DNA of 64,000 nucleotides from Actinomadura geliboluensis. GTDB lineage: Bacteria; Actinomycetota; Actinomycetes; Streptosporangiales; Streptosporangiaceae. Position numbers and translations under genes: made by a program. The notes beneath the pieces are model-generated. The model was not told the origin of the DNA, did no database searches, and was given only the letters and a program-made list of their open reading frames with translations. Numbering within the stretch: the stretch's first letter is position 1; each line of letters starts with the position of its first letter. Of the stretch, positions 24,215 through 31,968 are shown in pieces. The DNA lies in the NCBI RefSeq assembly GCF_005889745.1, contig NZ_VCKZ01000005.1:1-64000 (forward strand), given 5' to 3'.

Positions 24215-24629
24215 CTTCGCGGCGACGCCCGAGCAGCTGCTGCGCGCCCACACCGACCCCGAGCTGTTCGCCCGCTGGGTCGGCCCGGACGGGATGGACA
24301 CCCGGATCGACCAGTGGGACGCGCGCACCGGCGGAAGCTGGCGGTACGCCGCGGCGCGCGGCGACGACGAGTACTGGTTCCACGGCTGCTTCCACGAGGT
24401 GCGGCCCGGCCGCATCGTGCAGACCTTCACCTTCGAGGGCGAGCCCGACGGCGTCGCGCTGGAGACGCTGTGGTTCGAGGACCTCGGCGACGGCCGCACC
24501 CGGCTGCGCGCGCAGTCGCTCGTCGACAGCTTCGAGGGCCGCGACGCCTGGCTGCGCAGCGGCATGGAGACCGGAGTGAACGAGGGGTACGCCAAGCTGG
24601 AGAGGATGATCGCCGATGGCGCTCTCTGA
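24153..24629 (+). CDS. SRPBCC (AHSA1-like) domain protein
   Basis: A 158-aa single-domain START/Bet v1-fold protein: ITRxF-type opening (IIRMSRDFAATPEQLLRAHT), FARWVGPDGMD, GGSWRYAA, FHEVRPGRIVQTFTFEG and the C-terminal amphipathic helix GMETGVNEGYAKLERM. These proteins bind hydrophobic ligands; in ArsR operons their role is unproven. The gene begins inside the ArsR gene (62-base overlap) and itself overlaps the next gene by 14 bases, so all three are translationally coupled. Confidence 0.87.
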   Translation: MTTETTIEADPKLPIIRMSRDFAATPEQLLRAHTDPELFARWVGPDGMDTRIDQWDARTGGSWRYAAARGDDEYWFHGCFHEVRPGRIVQTFTFEGEPDGVALETLWFEDLGDGRTRLRAQSLVDSFEGRDAWLRSGMETGVNEGYAKLERMIADGAL

Positions 24630-25188
24630 CCTCCCCGCCGACCGGCACCGGCAGATCGCCGGGCTGTTCACCGACCGCGTCCGCGGCACCCGCTCGTGGG
24701 ACGCGCCGTCCCCGGTCGCCGGCTGGACCGCCCGCGACGTGGTGCGCCACCTCACCGAGTGGTTCCCCGGGTTCCTGGCCTCCGGCGCCGGCGTCCGGCT
24801 GCCCGCCGGGCCGTCGGTGGACGAGGACCCCGTCGCCGCGTGGCAGGTGCACTGCGACGGCGTGCAGGCGGTGCTGGACGACCCGGAGACGGCGGACCGC
24901 AAGCTCACCAACCCGCACATCGGCACCCTGCCGCTGGCGCCCGCGATCGACCGGTTCTACACCGCCGACGTGTTCATGCACACCTGGGACCTGGCCAGGG
25001 CCACCGGCCAGGACGACCGGCTCGACGCCGGCTTCTGCGCCGAGCTCCTCGGCGGCATGGAGGGGATGGAGGAGGTGCTCCGCTCGTCCGGCCAGTACGG
25101 GCCCCGGGTCGAGGTGCCCGCCGACGCGGACGTCCAGACGCGCCTGCTCGGCTTCATCGGCCGCGACCCGTCCTGGCGGGCGCCCTGA
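24616..25188 (+). CDS. TIGR03086-like (maleylpyruvate isomerase N-domain/DinB-like) protein
   Basis: A 190-aa four-helix-bundle protein of the DinB-like superfamily. It shows VAGWTARDVVRHLTEWFPGF near residues 33-52, where the His is the usual first metal ligand, and FYTADVFMHTWDLARATGQ near 115-133 with the second His pair. Actinobacterial members include mycothiol-dependent maleylpyruvate isomerase and many uncharacterised metal-binding proteins. As third gene of the ArsR-SRPBCC operon it may be a thiol-dependent detoxification enzyme; the substrate is unknown. Confidence 0.8.
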   Translation: MALSDLPADRHRQIAGLFTDRVRGTRSWDAPSPVAGWTARDVVRHLTEWFPGFLASGAGVRLPAGPSVDEDPVAAWQVHCDGVQAVLDDPETADRKLTNPHIGTLPLAPAIDRFYTADVFMHTWDLARATGQDDRLDAGFCAELLGGMEGMEEVLRSSGQYGPRVEVPADADVQTRLLGFIGRDPSWRAP

Positions 25189-25221
25189 CCCGGACGCCCT
25201 GATCCGGACGGCCGCGCCGCC

Positions 25222-26625
25222 TCAGCCGCCGCCGGTGGCGAGGCGGCGGCCGAGGAGCCGCCCGAAGGTCAGGGCCGGGGTCACCAGCATGCCGCCGCAG
25301 AAGCTGTTGCCGCAGGTCGCGGCGGCGCCGATCAGCTCGCCGAGCGCGTGCACGCCGGGCATCGGGGTGCCGTCGGTGCGGCGGACGCGCAGCCGCTCGT
25401 CCACGTCCAGGCCGGAGAAGGTGATCAGCGTGATGCCGTGGTTCTCCATGGCGAAGAAGGGGCCGTCCGCGATGGGCGCGGGCAGGTGGGCGCGGTCGAA
25501 GTCGGTGTCGCGCCCGGCGGCCACGGCCGCGTTGTAGCGTTCCACGGTGGCGGTGAGCCCGGCCGGGTCGATGCCGGCGAGGGCGGCCAGCCCGGCGATC
25601 GTGCCGGCTTTGTGGACGCCCTTGCGGGTGCCGGCCTTCGCCAGGACGTCGTCGGGGCTCCAGCCGATCACCATGGGGACGGAGTTGAGTCGCGCCCGGT
25701 CGTCGAAGACCGTCCAGAAGGTCCCGTCGGTCGCGGAGGCGAGGGCGCGCTCCTTGCGGTCGATGCTCCGCTCGTCCTCGGCGACGAAGCGGCGGCCCGC
25801 GCGGTCGACGTAGATCTCCCAGGGGAGCCGCTCGGTCGCGACGAGCAGCGGCCGCTCCTCGTAGTACGCCTTGCCCGGGGTGGTGGGGTGCGGCAGCCCG
25901 CCGAACGTGGGCAGGTACCGCCCGCGCCCGGCGATCGCGGCGCCCGCCTCGCGCGCGATGACGAGACCGTCCCCGGTGGACGTCGGGTGCGCGGCGCTGA
26001 CCAGGGGGACGCCCTCGATCTCCTGGAACAGCTCGTGGTCGGCGGCGAAGCCGCCGGTGGCGAGCACGACCGCCGGGGCGGTCACCTCGACCTCGTCGAC
26101 CCCGTTGCGCAGGACGGTGACGCCGGGCGCGCCGGTGAGGGCGATCGCGGTGCTGCCCAGCCACAGCTCGACGCGTCCCGCGGCGACCTGCTCGTCCAGC
26201 AGCCGCTTGAGGACGGCCAGGATGGACAGGCCGCCGTCCTTGCCGTAGTAGGTGCGCGGGACGCCGTAGGGCTCGTGGCCGTAGACGAGCCGGGGCGACT
26301 CGGGGGCGAAGTCGAACCCGTGCTCGTCGAGCCAGTCGATGGTCTCGGGCGCGTGCCGCGCGGCGAGTTCGACGAGGTCGGCGCGGGCGGTGCCGCCGCT
26401 GATCCGCTCGATGTCGGCCAGGTGCCGCTCGACCGAGTCGGCGATCCCGCGCTCGCGCTGCCGCCGCGTCCCGGCGGCCGACATGTGCCCGCCGCTGGTG
26501 TGCAGGGTGCCGCCGATCCGGGCGTCCTTCTCCACGAGCAGGACCCGGGCGCCGTGCCGTGCGGCCTCCACGGCGCAGGGGATGCCGCCGGTCCCGGCTC
26601 CGATGATGACGACGTCGTACGGCAC
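25222..26625 (-). CDS. FAD-binding dehydrogenase, fumarate reductase/KstD-like
   Basis: A 467-aa flavoprotein: YDVVIIGAGTGGIPCAVEAA (residues 3-22), IGGTLHTSGGHMSAAGTRRQ, and the C-terminal FAD-site region GVHALGELIGAAATCGNSFC. The last block differs from the more common ...AGxxxGG motif: a Cys-rich NSFCGGM replaces it, possibly tuning a different reaction. The start is GTG 26625 behind AAGGAG; an in-frame extension crosses the regulatory element at 26640. It is the left-most gene carrying the compound IclR-type element (26640-26664). It probably dehydrogenates or reduces a ring or side-chain C-C bond in the local pathway. Confidence 0.86.
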   Translation of the reverse strand: MPYDVVIIGAGTGGIPCAVEAARHGARVLLVEKDARIGGTLHTSGGHMSAAGTRRQRERGIADSVERHLADIERISGGTARADLVELAARHAPETIDWLDEHGFDFAPESPRLVYGHEPYGVPRTYYGKDGGLSILAVLKRLLDEQVAAGRVELWLGSTAIALTGAPGVTVLRNGVDEVEVTAPAVVLATGGFAADHELFQEIEGVPLVSAAHPTSTGDGLVIAREAGAAIAGRGRYLPTFGGLPHPTTPGKAYYEERPLLVATERLPWEIYVDRAGRRFVAEDERSIDRKERALASATDGTFWTVFDDRARLNSVPMVIGWSPDDVLAKAGTRKGVHKAGTIAGLAALAGIDPAGLTATVERYNAAVAAGRDTDFDRAHLPAPIADGPFFAMENHGITLITFSGLDVDERLRVRRTDGTPMPGVHALGELIGAAATCGNSFCGGMLVTPALTFGRLLGRRLATGGG

Positions 26626-26639
26626 ACCCGCTCCTTCTT

Positions 26640-26664
26640 GTTCCGATTCTAGGAACGATGTTTC
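26640..26664. promoter_or_regulatory. Compound IclR-type element (GTTCC-N7-GGAAC-N3-GTTTC)
   Basis: Half-sites GTTCC (26640-26644), GGAAC (26652-26656) and GTTTC (26660-26664), giving the three-half-site arrangement that recurs through the next 20 kb. It lies 15 bases upstream of the KstD-like gene start and in the divergent promoter region shared with the VOC gene at 26751. Confidence 0.6.
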
Positions 26665-26724
26665 AATATTGTGGTCTATGTTGCTGTCTCGGGACGGGTG
26701 GCGCAAGGCCCGTCCGCGAATTCG

Positions 26725-26737
26725 GGAACAGCGTTCC
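26725..26737. promoter_or_regulatory. IclR-type palindrome GGAAC-AGC-GTTCC
   Basis: A perfect 5-3-5 palindrome 3 bases before the ribosome binding site of the VOC gene at 26751. This is the palindromic two thirds of the compound element; a third half-site at the expected N7 distance is not clear. Confidence 0.55.
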
Positions 26738-26750
26738 AATGGAGGTAGGC

Positions 26751-27563
26751 ATGCTCGGAGCGGTCATCGAGGCCGTGGTGGCCACCCGCGACCTCGCGGC
26801 GTCCATCGGCTTCCACACCCGCGCCTTCGGCATGGACGTGCTGGAGCGGGACGCGGGCTCGGCCCTGCTCGGCGTCGAGGGAGCGCCGACCGGCCGCCTG
26901 CGCCTCGTCGCCGCGCCGGACGCCCCGGCGGAGCCCGCCCCGCGGATCTGGGACATCGGGCCGCGGCTCCTCGGCATCTACTCCCGCGACCTGGAGCGGA
27001 CCGCGACCGCGGTCGACGCCGCCGGGGGCGCGTCCCGCGACCGCGTGACCTACCCGTACGGCGCGGCCGAGCTGAGCGAGTTCGTGGCGCTCGGCGCCGA
27101 CGGCGTCTGGTGGACGATCCCGCGCGCCGCCGCCGGCCACCGGCCGAGCCCGGCGCTGGAGGGCGACCCGGACCGGCTGCACGGCGAGCTGCACACGGCG
27201 GTGCTCGTCCCGGACGACCACGACGCGGCGGTCGCGTTCTTCACCGGCGCGGGCCTGGAGGTGCTGTTCGCGGGCGAGATGTCGGGGGAGCCGTTCGACC
27301 GGATGACCGGCATGCCGCCCGGCGCGGCGCTGCGCCTGACGTTCCTCGTCCCGCCGGACCACGCGCCCGCCCGCCTGGAGATCATGTCGTTCACCGGCGT
27401 GGACGCGAAGGACCGGTCCGGGGGCCCGCTGGGGCTGCGCCGGCTGGTGTTCGCCTCCGAGGACCCCGCGGCGGCGCTGCGGGGCCTGGAGGCCGCCGGC
27501 GCCGAGCGTCTCGGCGCCGCGGCGGTGCGCGGACCGGCGGGCGTCGAGATCGAGGTGCGCTGA
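26751..27563 (+). CDS. Two-domain VOC (glyoxalase/dioxygenase fold) protein
   Basis: A 270-aa protein of two vicinal-oxygen-chelate domains (about 1-130 and 140-270). The first begins VIEAVVATRDLAASIGFHTRAFGMDVL. The second begins GELHTAVLVPDDHDAAVAFF and contains ARLEIMSFTG. VOC proteins include ring-cleaving dioxygenases, isomerases and glyoxalases; the metal triad is not obvious because several expected His/Glu positions are changed. ATG 26751 follows GGAGG directly after an IclR-type palindrome. It is one of three related two-domain VOC genes here (also 31969 and 32987), suggesting serial or heteromeric function on the same pathway. Substrate unknown. Confidence 0.82.
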   Translation: MLGAVIEAVVATRDLAASIGFHTRAFGMDVLERDAGSALLGVEGAPTGRLRLVAAPDAPAEPAPRIWDIGPRLLGIYSRDLERTATAVDAAGGASRDRVTYPYGAAELSEFVALGADGVWWTIPRAAAGHRPSPALEGDPDRLHGELHTAVLVPDDHDAAVAFFTGAGLEVLFAGEMSGEPFDRMTGMPPGAALRLTFLVPPDHAPARLEIMSFTGVDAKDRSGGPLGLRRLVFASEDPAAALRGLEAAGAERLGAAAVRGPAGVEIEVR

Positions 27564-27570
27564 CCCAGCC

Positions 27571-27618
27571 GTCGAACCACCCGTGTCAGCCGAACCACCC
27601 GTGTCAGTCGAACCACCA
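27571..27618. repeat. 18-bp tandem repeat across the 3' end of the aldehyde dehydrogenase gene
   Basis: Two full copies of an 18-bp unit (27571-27588 and 27589-27606, one mismatch) plus 11-12 bases of a third (27607-27618). On the minus strand each unit carries TGA followed by a copy of the terminal W-F-D-coding sequence. It looks like a slippage duplication of the gene end between two convergent genes. Confidence 0.7.
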
Positions 27619-29025
27619 GGGCGCCCGGTCCTCGGGGGAGCGGATCAGGAAGGAGCGCTGCCGCTGGAACCGGCGGATCGACGCGGGGCCCATCCGCGAG
27701 CCGCCGAGCCCCGAGGACTTGAAGGCGTTCTTCTCCCCGTCCTGCACGAAGCCGGTCAGCGACGCGTCGTTGACGCTGACGCCGCCCGCCTCCAGCCGCT
27801 CGCCGACCGCCAGGGCGGCCTCGGTGGTGCCCGCGAACACGGCGGCCGACAGCCCGTAGGCGCTGTCGTTCGCCAGCCGGACCGCCTCGTCGGCGTCCGC
27901 GAACGGCATGACCGGCAGGACGGGCCCGAACGTCTCCTCCCGCATGACCTTCATGGTGTGGTCGACGCCGGTGAGGACCGTGGGCTCCAGGTAGGCGCCG
28001 CCGCCGAGCACGCGGATCTCCCCGCCGCACCGGACGGACGCGCCGCGCGCGACCGCGTCCCCGAGATGCTCGCGGATGATCCCCACCTGGTCGGCGGAGA
28101 TGATCGGCCCGAGCTCCCCGTCGGTCACCTCCGGGTAGGCCAGGCCGACCTTGCGGGCCCGCGCCACCAGCAGGCCGACGAACTCCTCGAACACGGGCGC
28201 GGCCGCGTACACCCGTTCGATCGACATGCACGAGTGGCCGGTGTTGACCGTCCCGCCGTAGAGGATCGCCTGGGCGGCGCGGTCGAGGTCGGCGTCCGCG
28301 CAGACGATGGCCGGGTCCTTGCCGCCGAGCTCCAGGAACGCCGGGATGAACCGGGCCGCCGCGGCGGCGCCCACGGCGCGGCCGGTCCGCACGCTGCCGG
28401 TGAAGCAGACCAGGTCGACGGCGTCGACGACGGCCGCGCCGGTGGCGCCGTCGCCGTCGACCACGGTGAGGACGCCGTCCAGCGCGGGCACCGCGGCGGC
28501 GCACTCGCGCAGGACGGAGGCGAACCGCGGGGTGATCTCGCTCGGCTTGAGCAGCACCGCCGAGCCGGCGAGCAGCGCGGGCACGGCGTCGATCATCGCC
28601 AGCAGCAGCGGGAAGTTCCACGGGCTGATCGCGCCGACGAGCGGGTAGGGCAGCGGCGCCTGCCGGAGGCCGATGCCCGGCATCGAGGTCGGCACGGGGT
28701 CCGGGCCGGCGGCGTCGAGCAGCCCGGGGGCGCGCTCGCACCAGCGGTCCAGGGAGGCGAGGACGCTGTCGGTCTCCAGCCGCGACACCTGGAGGCGCCC
28801 GGTGTCGCGGACGAGCGCCGCCGTCATCGCGCCGTCCCGTTCGGCGATCGCGTCCCGCAGCGCGCGCAGCGCCGCCACCCGCCCGGCGGTGCCGAGCGCG
28901 AGCCAGCCGGGCTGCGCCGCGCGGGCCCGGCCCGCCGCCGCGGCCACCTCGGCGGCGTCGGCGCAGCGGAGCGTCCCGTCGGTGCGCCCGGTGCGCGGGT
29001 CCCGCACGCCGATCTGTCGAGCCAT
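27604..29025 (-). CDS. Aldehyde dehydrogenase
   Basis: A 473-aa aldehyde dehydrogenase with intact chemistry: ISPWNFPLLLAM (133-144), FTGSVRTGRAVG, general base Glu232 (FLELGGKDP) and nucleophile Cys266 (GHSCMSIER), then EETFGPVLPVMPF. The extension TGFVQDGEKNAFKSSGLGGSRMG and the C-terminal RRFQRQRSFLIR resemble the succinate-semialdehyde/phenylacetaldehyde-like subgroup. ATG 29025 follows GGGAGG. It is convergent with the first VOC gene and divergent from a membrane-protein gene, with a compound element between them. It would oxidise an aldehyde intermediate of the pathway. Confidence 0.9.
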   Translation of the reverse strand: MARQIGVRDPRTGRTDGTLRCADAAEVAAAAGRARAAQPGWLALGTAGRVAALRALRDAIAERDGAMTAALVRDTGRLQVSRLETDSVLASLDRWCERAPGLLDAAGPDPVPTSMPGIGLRQAPLPYPLVGAISPWNFPLLLAMIDAVPALLAGSAVLLKPSEITPRFASVLRECAAAVPALDGVLTVVDGDGATGAAVVDAVDLVCFTGSVRTGRAVGAAAAARFIPAFLELGGKDPAIVCADADLDRAAQAILYGGTVNTGHSCMSIERVYAAAPVFEEFVGLLVARARKVGLAYPEVTDGELGPIISADQVGIIREHLGDAVARGASVRCGGEIRVLGGGAYLEPTVLTGVDHTMKVMREETFGPVLPVMPFADADEAVRLANDSAYGLSAAVFAGTTEAALAVGERLEAGGVSVNDASLTGFVQDGEKNAFKSSGLGGSRMGPASIRRFQRQRSFLIRSPEDRAPWWFD

Positions 29026-29043
29026 CCCAACCTCCCGGAATCT

Positions 29044-29068
29044 GTTCCGACGACTGTAACGCCGTTCC
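29044..29068. promoter_or_regulatory. Compound IclR-type element (GTTCC-N7-GTAAC-N3-GTTCC)
   Basis: Half-sites at 29044-29048, 29056-29060 and 29064-29068 with the standard 7- and 3-base spacers. It is placed between the aldehyde dehydrogenase start (minus) and the -35 of the membrane-protein gene (plus). Confidence 0.6.
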
Positions 29069-29069
29069 A

Positions 29070-29097
29070 TTGAAACCGGAATGATGGTACAGATAAT
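29070..29097 (+). promoter_or_regulatory. Putative promoter of the membrane-protein gene
   Basis: TTGAAA (29070-29075) and GATAAT (29092-29097) with a 16-base spacer. The compound element abuts the -35 and the GntR-type element covers the -10 edge and start site, so both regulators could act here. Confidence 0.5.
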
Positions 29098-29109
29098 AGT
29101 CTGACCTTT
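29096..29109. promoter_or_regulatory. GntR-type element ATAGTCTGACCTTT
   Basis: Matches the AAAGTC-W-GACCTTT element also found at 35905, 43585 and 45982. It overlaps the predicted transcription start of the gene at 29128. Confidence 0.55.
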
Positions 29110-29127
29110 CCCCTTGACGGAGGCCCC

Positions 29128-29841
29128 GTGATCGGCACCCACGGATGGACGCTGCACAGCTGGGCGATCCTGCTCCACATCGTCCTGTTCGCCTACTGGC
29201 TCGGCGGCGACCTCGGCGTCTTCTACTCCAGCCGATTCATCCTCAAGCCCGAGCTGTCCACCGAGGCGCGCGGCGTCGCGGTGAAGATCATGCACGTGGT
29301 CGACATGTCCCCGCGGATCTGCCTGGTGCTGTTCCTGCCGAGCGGCATCACGCTGATGGCGGCCGACGAGCTCGGCCGCGACGTCTTCGGCGGCTGGCGG
29401 CTCGCCGTCGTCTGGGCCCTCGCGCTGGTCTGGCTGTGGCTGGTCGTCGCCGACTACCGGCGCCGGCCCGGCCGGTACGGCGACCTGGTGCACCGCACCG
29501 ACCTGGTCGTGCGCGGCGCGCTGATCGCCGGACTGCTCGGCGCGGCCGGCTACACCTTCCTCGCCGAGGAGCCGTTCGGTGTGACGTCCAACCCGAAGTG
29601 GCTGGCCGGGAAGGTCGCCGCCTACGCGCTGTGCATCGCCGCCGGGCTGATGATCCGGGTGAAGCTGAAGCCGTTCGGCGCCGCCTGGGGGACGCTGCTC
29701 GCCAAGGGCAGCGACCCGGCGGTGGAGCGCGACATCCGCGGCGCCGTCCAGGGCAGCATCCCGTACGTCCTCGTGATCTGGACGCTGGTCGTGGTGGCCG
29801 CCCTGCTCGGCGTGGTCAAGCCCGGATCGACGGCGTACTGA
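29128..29841 (+). CDS. Integral membrane protein of unknown function (237 aa)
   Basis: About five or six hydrophobic segments, starting with WAILLHIVLFAYWLGGDLGV, whose early His and Trp-Leu-Gly-Gly resemble CopD/DUF2269-like small membrane proteins that may bind haem or metal. Further polar residues in the membrane include H and M in VKIMHVVDMSP. The start is GTG 29128 with GGAGG six bases before. The gene is monocistronic between divergent and convergent neighbours. Both the IclR-type and GntR-type elements lie in its promoter, so it is tied to the surrounding pathway, possibly as an electron-transfer or uptake component. That is inference. Confidence 0.75.
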   Translation: MIGTHGWTLHSWAILLHIVLFAYWLGGDLGVFYSSRFILKPELSTEARGVAVKIMHVVDMSPRICLVLFLPSGITLMAADELGRDVFGGWRLAVVWALALVWLWLVVADYRRRPGRYGDLVHRTDLVVRGALIAGLLGAAGYTFLAEEPFGVTSNPKWLAGKVAAYALCIAAGLMIRVKLKPFGAAWGTLLAKGSDPAVERDIRGAVQGSIPYVLVIWTLVVVAALLGVVKPGSTAY

Positions 29842-29883
29842 ATGCGGCGCGACTCCCAGGGGCGCGGCGGACCGGCGGCGGGC

Positions 29884-30705
29884 TCAGGCGGAGCGGTGGC
29901 CGAAGCGCTCGGACAGCCGCCGCACCGTCTGCAGCAGGGCCGAGGCGCAGAACTCGGTCTCCTCGCGGAACCGGTCGATCGGGCCGCTGACGCTCATCAC
30001 GGCGATCGGCCGGTCGTTCTGGTCGAGGATCGGCGCGGCGACGGACGCCGCGCCCGGCTGCCGCTCCGCGATCGAGGAGGCGTAGCCGCGGGCGCGGATC
30101 TCCTCGATCTCGCGGCGCAGCCGCGGCGGGGTGGCGAGGGTGGCCGGGGTGAACTGCTCCAGCGCGGGCTGGGCGAGGTAGTGGTCGATCTCCTCGTCGG
30201 ACAGGAAGGCCAGGAACGCCTTCGAGGACGCCCCGGCGTGCAGCGGGTAGGGCACGCCGAGCGTCACCGACATGATCAGCTCCCGGCGCGGGGTCACCTG
30301 GTCGATGTAGGAGCGCGTCCAGCCGGACCGGACCGACAGCGTCGCGGTCTCCATCGTGCGCTCCGACAGCGCGGTCAGCTCGGGCCGGGCGACGGTCCGC
30401 ACGTCGATCCGCTCCAGGTAGGCCATGCCGAGCTTCATCGCGCCGATCCCGAGGGAGTAGCGCCGGGTCGCCTCGTCCAGCTCGATCAGCCCGTGGCCGC
30501 GCAGCGACGTGAGGATGCGGTGCACCGCGGCCTTGGACAGGCCGAGCGCGGTGGCCACCTCGGTGACGCCGAGGGTCGCCGCCCGCTGCTCCGCGAAGTA
30601 CATCAGGACGTCGGCCGCGCGCTCCACCGTGGCGATGGTCTGGCCCGTCCCCGCGCGCTCCTCGGCGCGGGGGGAGAGCTCGCTCGGCTGCGCGGTGCTG
30701 GTCAT
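29884..30705 (-). CDS. IclR family transcriptional regulator (paralogue A)
   Basis: A 273-aa IclR regulator. The HTH is LGVTEVATALGLSKAAVHRILTSLRGHGLI, and the effector domain contains GVPYPLHAGASSKAFLAFL and ASSIAERQPGAASVAAPILD. It is very similar along its length to the regulator at 34998 (shared TVERAADVL, LGVTE, GLSK-AVHRILTSLR, YIDQVTP, LHAGASSKAFLAFL). The recognition helices differ at only a few residues. ATG 30705 has GGAAGGAACC upstream. IclR proteins bind as dimers or tetramers to paired palindromic half-sites. The repeated GGAAC/GTTCC elements in this region are the obvious targets for this protein and its paralogue. Confidence 0.9.
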   Translation of the reverse strand: MTSTAQPSELSPRAEERAGTGQTIATVERAADVLMYFAEQRAATLGVTEVATALGLSKAAVHRILTSLRGHGLIELDEATRRYSLGIGAMKLGMAYLERIDVRTVARPELTALSERTMETATLSVRSGWTRSYIDQVTPRRELIMSVTLGVPYPLHAGASSKAFLAFLSDEEIDHYLAQPALEQFTPATLATPPRLRREIEEIRARGYASSIAERQPGAASVAAPILDQNDRPIAVMSVSGPIDRFREETEFCASALLQTVRRLSERFGHRSA

Positions 30706-30779
30706 GGAGGTGGTTCCTTCCCGGTCCCCGTGGGTCGGCATGGCTGATGGACGCGAGCGTGCACGCGGTTTCGACCAGT

Positions 30780-30834
30780 GTAATGCCGTTCCACTACGTG
30801 GCGACGCCGGTGCCCCGCGGGGAACCCCGGTTCC
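30780..30834. promoter_or_regulatory. Degenerate IclR-type half-sites between the IclR and SnoaL-like genes
   Basis: GTAAT-N3-GTTCC (30780-30792) fits the 5-3-5 spacing. A separate GGAACC-CC-GGTTCC perfect palindrome lies at 30821-30834, with a 4-base rather than 3-base spacer. Both are in the divergent promoter region of the genes starting at 30705 (minus) and 30886 (plus). Weaker than the other sites. Confidence 0.4.
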
Positions 30835-30885
30835 ACATTATGAGATGAAACACGCCCACGGTCCCCGAACAGGAAGGAACCAGCG

Positions 30886-31335
30886 ATGAAGTCCCCGCTC
30901 GAAGCGACCGAGGCCATGCTCCAGGCGGTCGTCGACCGCGATCTCGACGCCGTCCTCGACGCCTTCTCCGGCGCGCCCGACGCCTACGTCTTCCCCGAGG
31001 GCCCCCGCTGGACGACGCGCGGCGGCGACCGGATCGAGCAGGGCTGGCGCGCCTACTTCGCCGCCCCCGTCGGCATCGACGGCTACCGGTGGATCGAGGG
31101 CCCGCACGTGTTCGAGTCCGCCGCGCTCGGCCAGGTCACCGGCGTCATCGACTACGACGTGCACGGGGACGGCGCCGCCGGCCGGCTCCGGATGCGGATG
31201 ACCTGGCTGCTGCGCGACGAGGGCGGGCGGTGGCGCATCGTCCACGAGCACGGGTCGCAGCCGCTCGCCGACCCCTACGGCGCGGGCGACTGGTGGCCCG
31301 CCGGCGCCCGCCCCCTCGGCGCGGCGGAGGGCTGA
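30886..31335 (+). CDS. SnoaL-like/nuclear transport factor 2-fold protein
   Basis: A 149-aa single-domain protein with the cone-like NTF2 pattern: LEATEAMLQAVVDRDLDAVLDAFS, W-rich strands, MRMTWLLRDEGGRWRIVHEHGSQPL. SnoaL-like proteins may be hydroxylases, cyclases, isomerases (ketosteroid isomerase fold) or hydratases. AAGGAACC precedes ATG 30886. It is monocistronic, ends before a strong hairpin, and faces a DUF3598-like gene. A role as an isomerase or dehydratase in the local pathway is plausible; the exact reaction cannot be told. Confidence 0.82.
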   Translation: MKSPLEATEAMLQAVVDRDLDAVLDAFSGAPDAYVFPEGPRWTTRGGDRIEQGWRAYFAAPVGIDGYRWIEGPHVFESAALGQVTGVIDYDVHGDGAAGRLRMRMTWLLRDEGGRWRIVHEHGSQPLADPYGAGDWWPAGARPLGAAEG

Positions 31336-31343
31336 CCGGCCGT

Positions 31344-31378
31344 CCGGCGGCCGGGGCGCGCGGGCCCCCGGCCGCCGG
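31344..31378. terminator. Bidirectional hairpin terminator
   Basis: A 13-bp stem, CCGGCGGCCGGGG (31344-31356) with CCCCGGCCGCCGG (31366-31378), and a 9-base loop, between convergent genes ending at 31335 and 31389. Confidence 0.65.
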
Positions 31379-31388
31379 GGCGGGCGGG

Positions 31389-31835
31389 TCAGGCGACCTT
31401 GGACTCGCTGATGATCGTCCGCTTGACCAGGCGGTCGCCGTCCATCCAGTGCCAGGTGCGGCACTTGTGCAGCCCGTCGCGGGAGAGCTGGATGAGCTCG
31501 TAGAGGTAGTTGCCGGGGTCGGACTTGTACGACCAGGTCAGCACGATGGCCTGGGCGTCCACCTGGCTCATCTCGCCGATGATCCGGTCGTTGTCGAAGT
31601 GGCAGACGTCGCCCCGCATGCGCCCGCCGAACTCCAGCGCCTCCACCCGCCCGTCCGGCCAGGTGTAGGTGTTGATCTGGCGGATGTCGTACGAGCCGTC
31701 CTCGGGGACCCAGCACTTCAGGTGCGAGGCGTGCCGGTCGACGATCGTCCCGCCGGCGTCGAGGTGGACGTACTCACCCCGCCACTCGCCGAGGTGCTGG
31801 CGGTTGATGGGCATGCCCGGGACTCCGGCGCGCAT
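31389..31835 (-). CDS. DUF3598-like (lipocalin-fold) protein, paralogue 1
   Basis: A 148-aa protein with H-x-G-x-W-R-G-x-Y near the N-terminus (LGEWRGEYVHLDAGGTIVDRH), INTYTWPDGR, HFDNDRIIGEM and a C-terminal KRTIISESKVA. It is clearly related to the protein at 44373: the same WRG-Y, DRH-S-L, YTWPDGR, L-G-E-W/M-S and T-I-I-x-E motifs in the same order. The pattern resembles DUF3598-type lipocalin-like ligand-binding or isomerase proteins; this family call is tentative. ATG 31835 follows AGGAGG; a second in-frame ATG lies 21 bases downstream. It is divergent from a VOC gene across a promoter with a compound element. Confidence 0.75.
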   Translation of the reverse strand: MRAGVPGMPINRQHLGEWRGEYVHLDAGGTIVDRHASHLKCWVPEDGSYDIRQINTYTWPDGRVEALEFGGRMRGDVCHFDNDRIIGEMSQVDAQAIVLTWSYKSDPGNYLYELIQLSRDGLHKCRTWHWMDGDRLVKRTIISESKVA

Positions 31836-31882
31836 GGGCTCCTCCTGGTCGGACGCGTGGGCGGGGGACGGTGCGGCGGGCG

Positions 31883-31912
31883 TTGACAGCCCGCCGCCCG
31901 CGAGCCTAGCGT
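31883..31912 (+). promoter_or_regulatory. Putative promoter of the VOC gene at 31969
   Basis: TTGACA (31883-31888) and TAGCGT (31907-31912), 18-base spacer. The compound IclR-type element begins 17 bases after the -10, a location suited to repression. Confidence 0.5.
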
Positions 31913-31928
31913 CAACCTCCACTGAATT

Positions 31929-31953
31929 GGAACAGCATTCCGCAGTTTGGAAC
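31929..31953. promoter_or_regulatory. Compound IclR-type element (GGAAC-N3-ATTCC-N7-GGAAC)
   Basis: Half-sites GGAAC (31929-31933), ATTCC (31937-31941) and GGAAC (31949-31953) with exact 3- and 7-base spacers, directly upstream of the ribosome binding site of the VOC gene at 31969. Confidence 0.65.
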
Positions 31954-31968
31954 ACGAAGGGATCTCGG

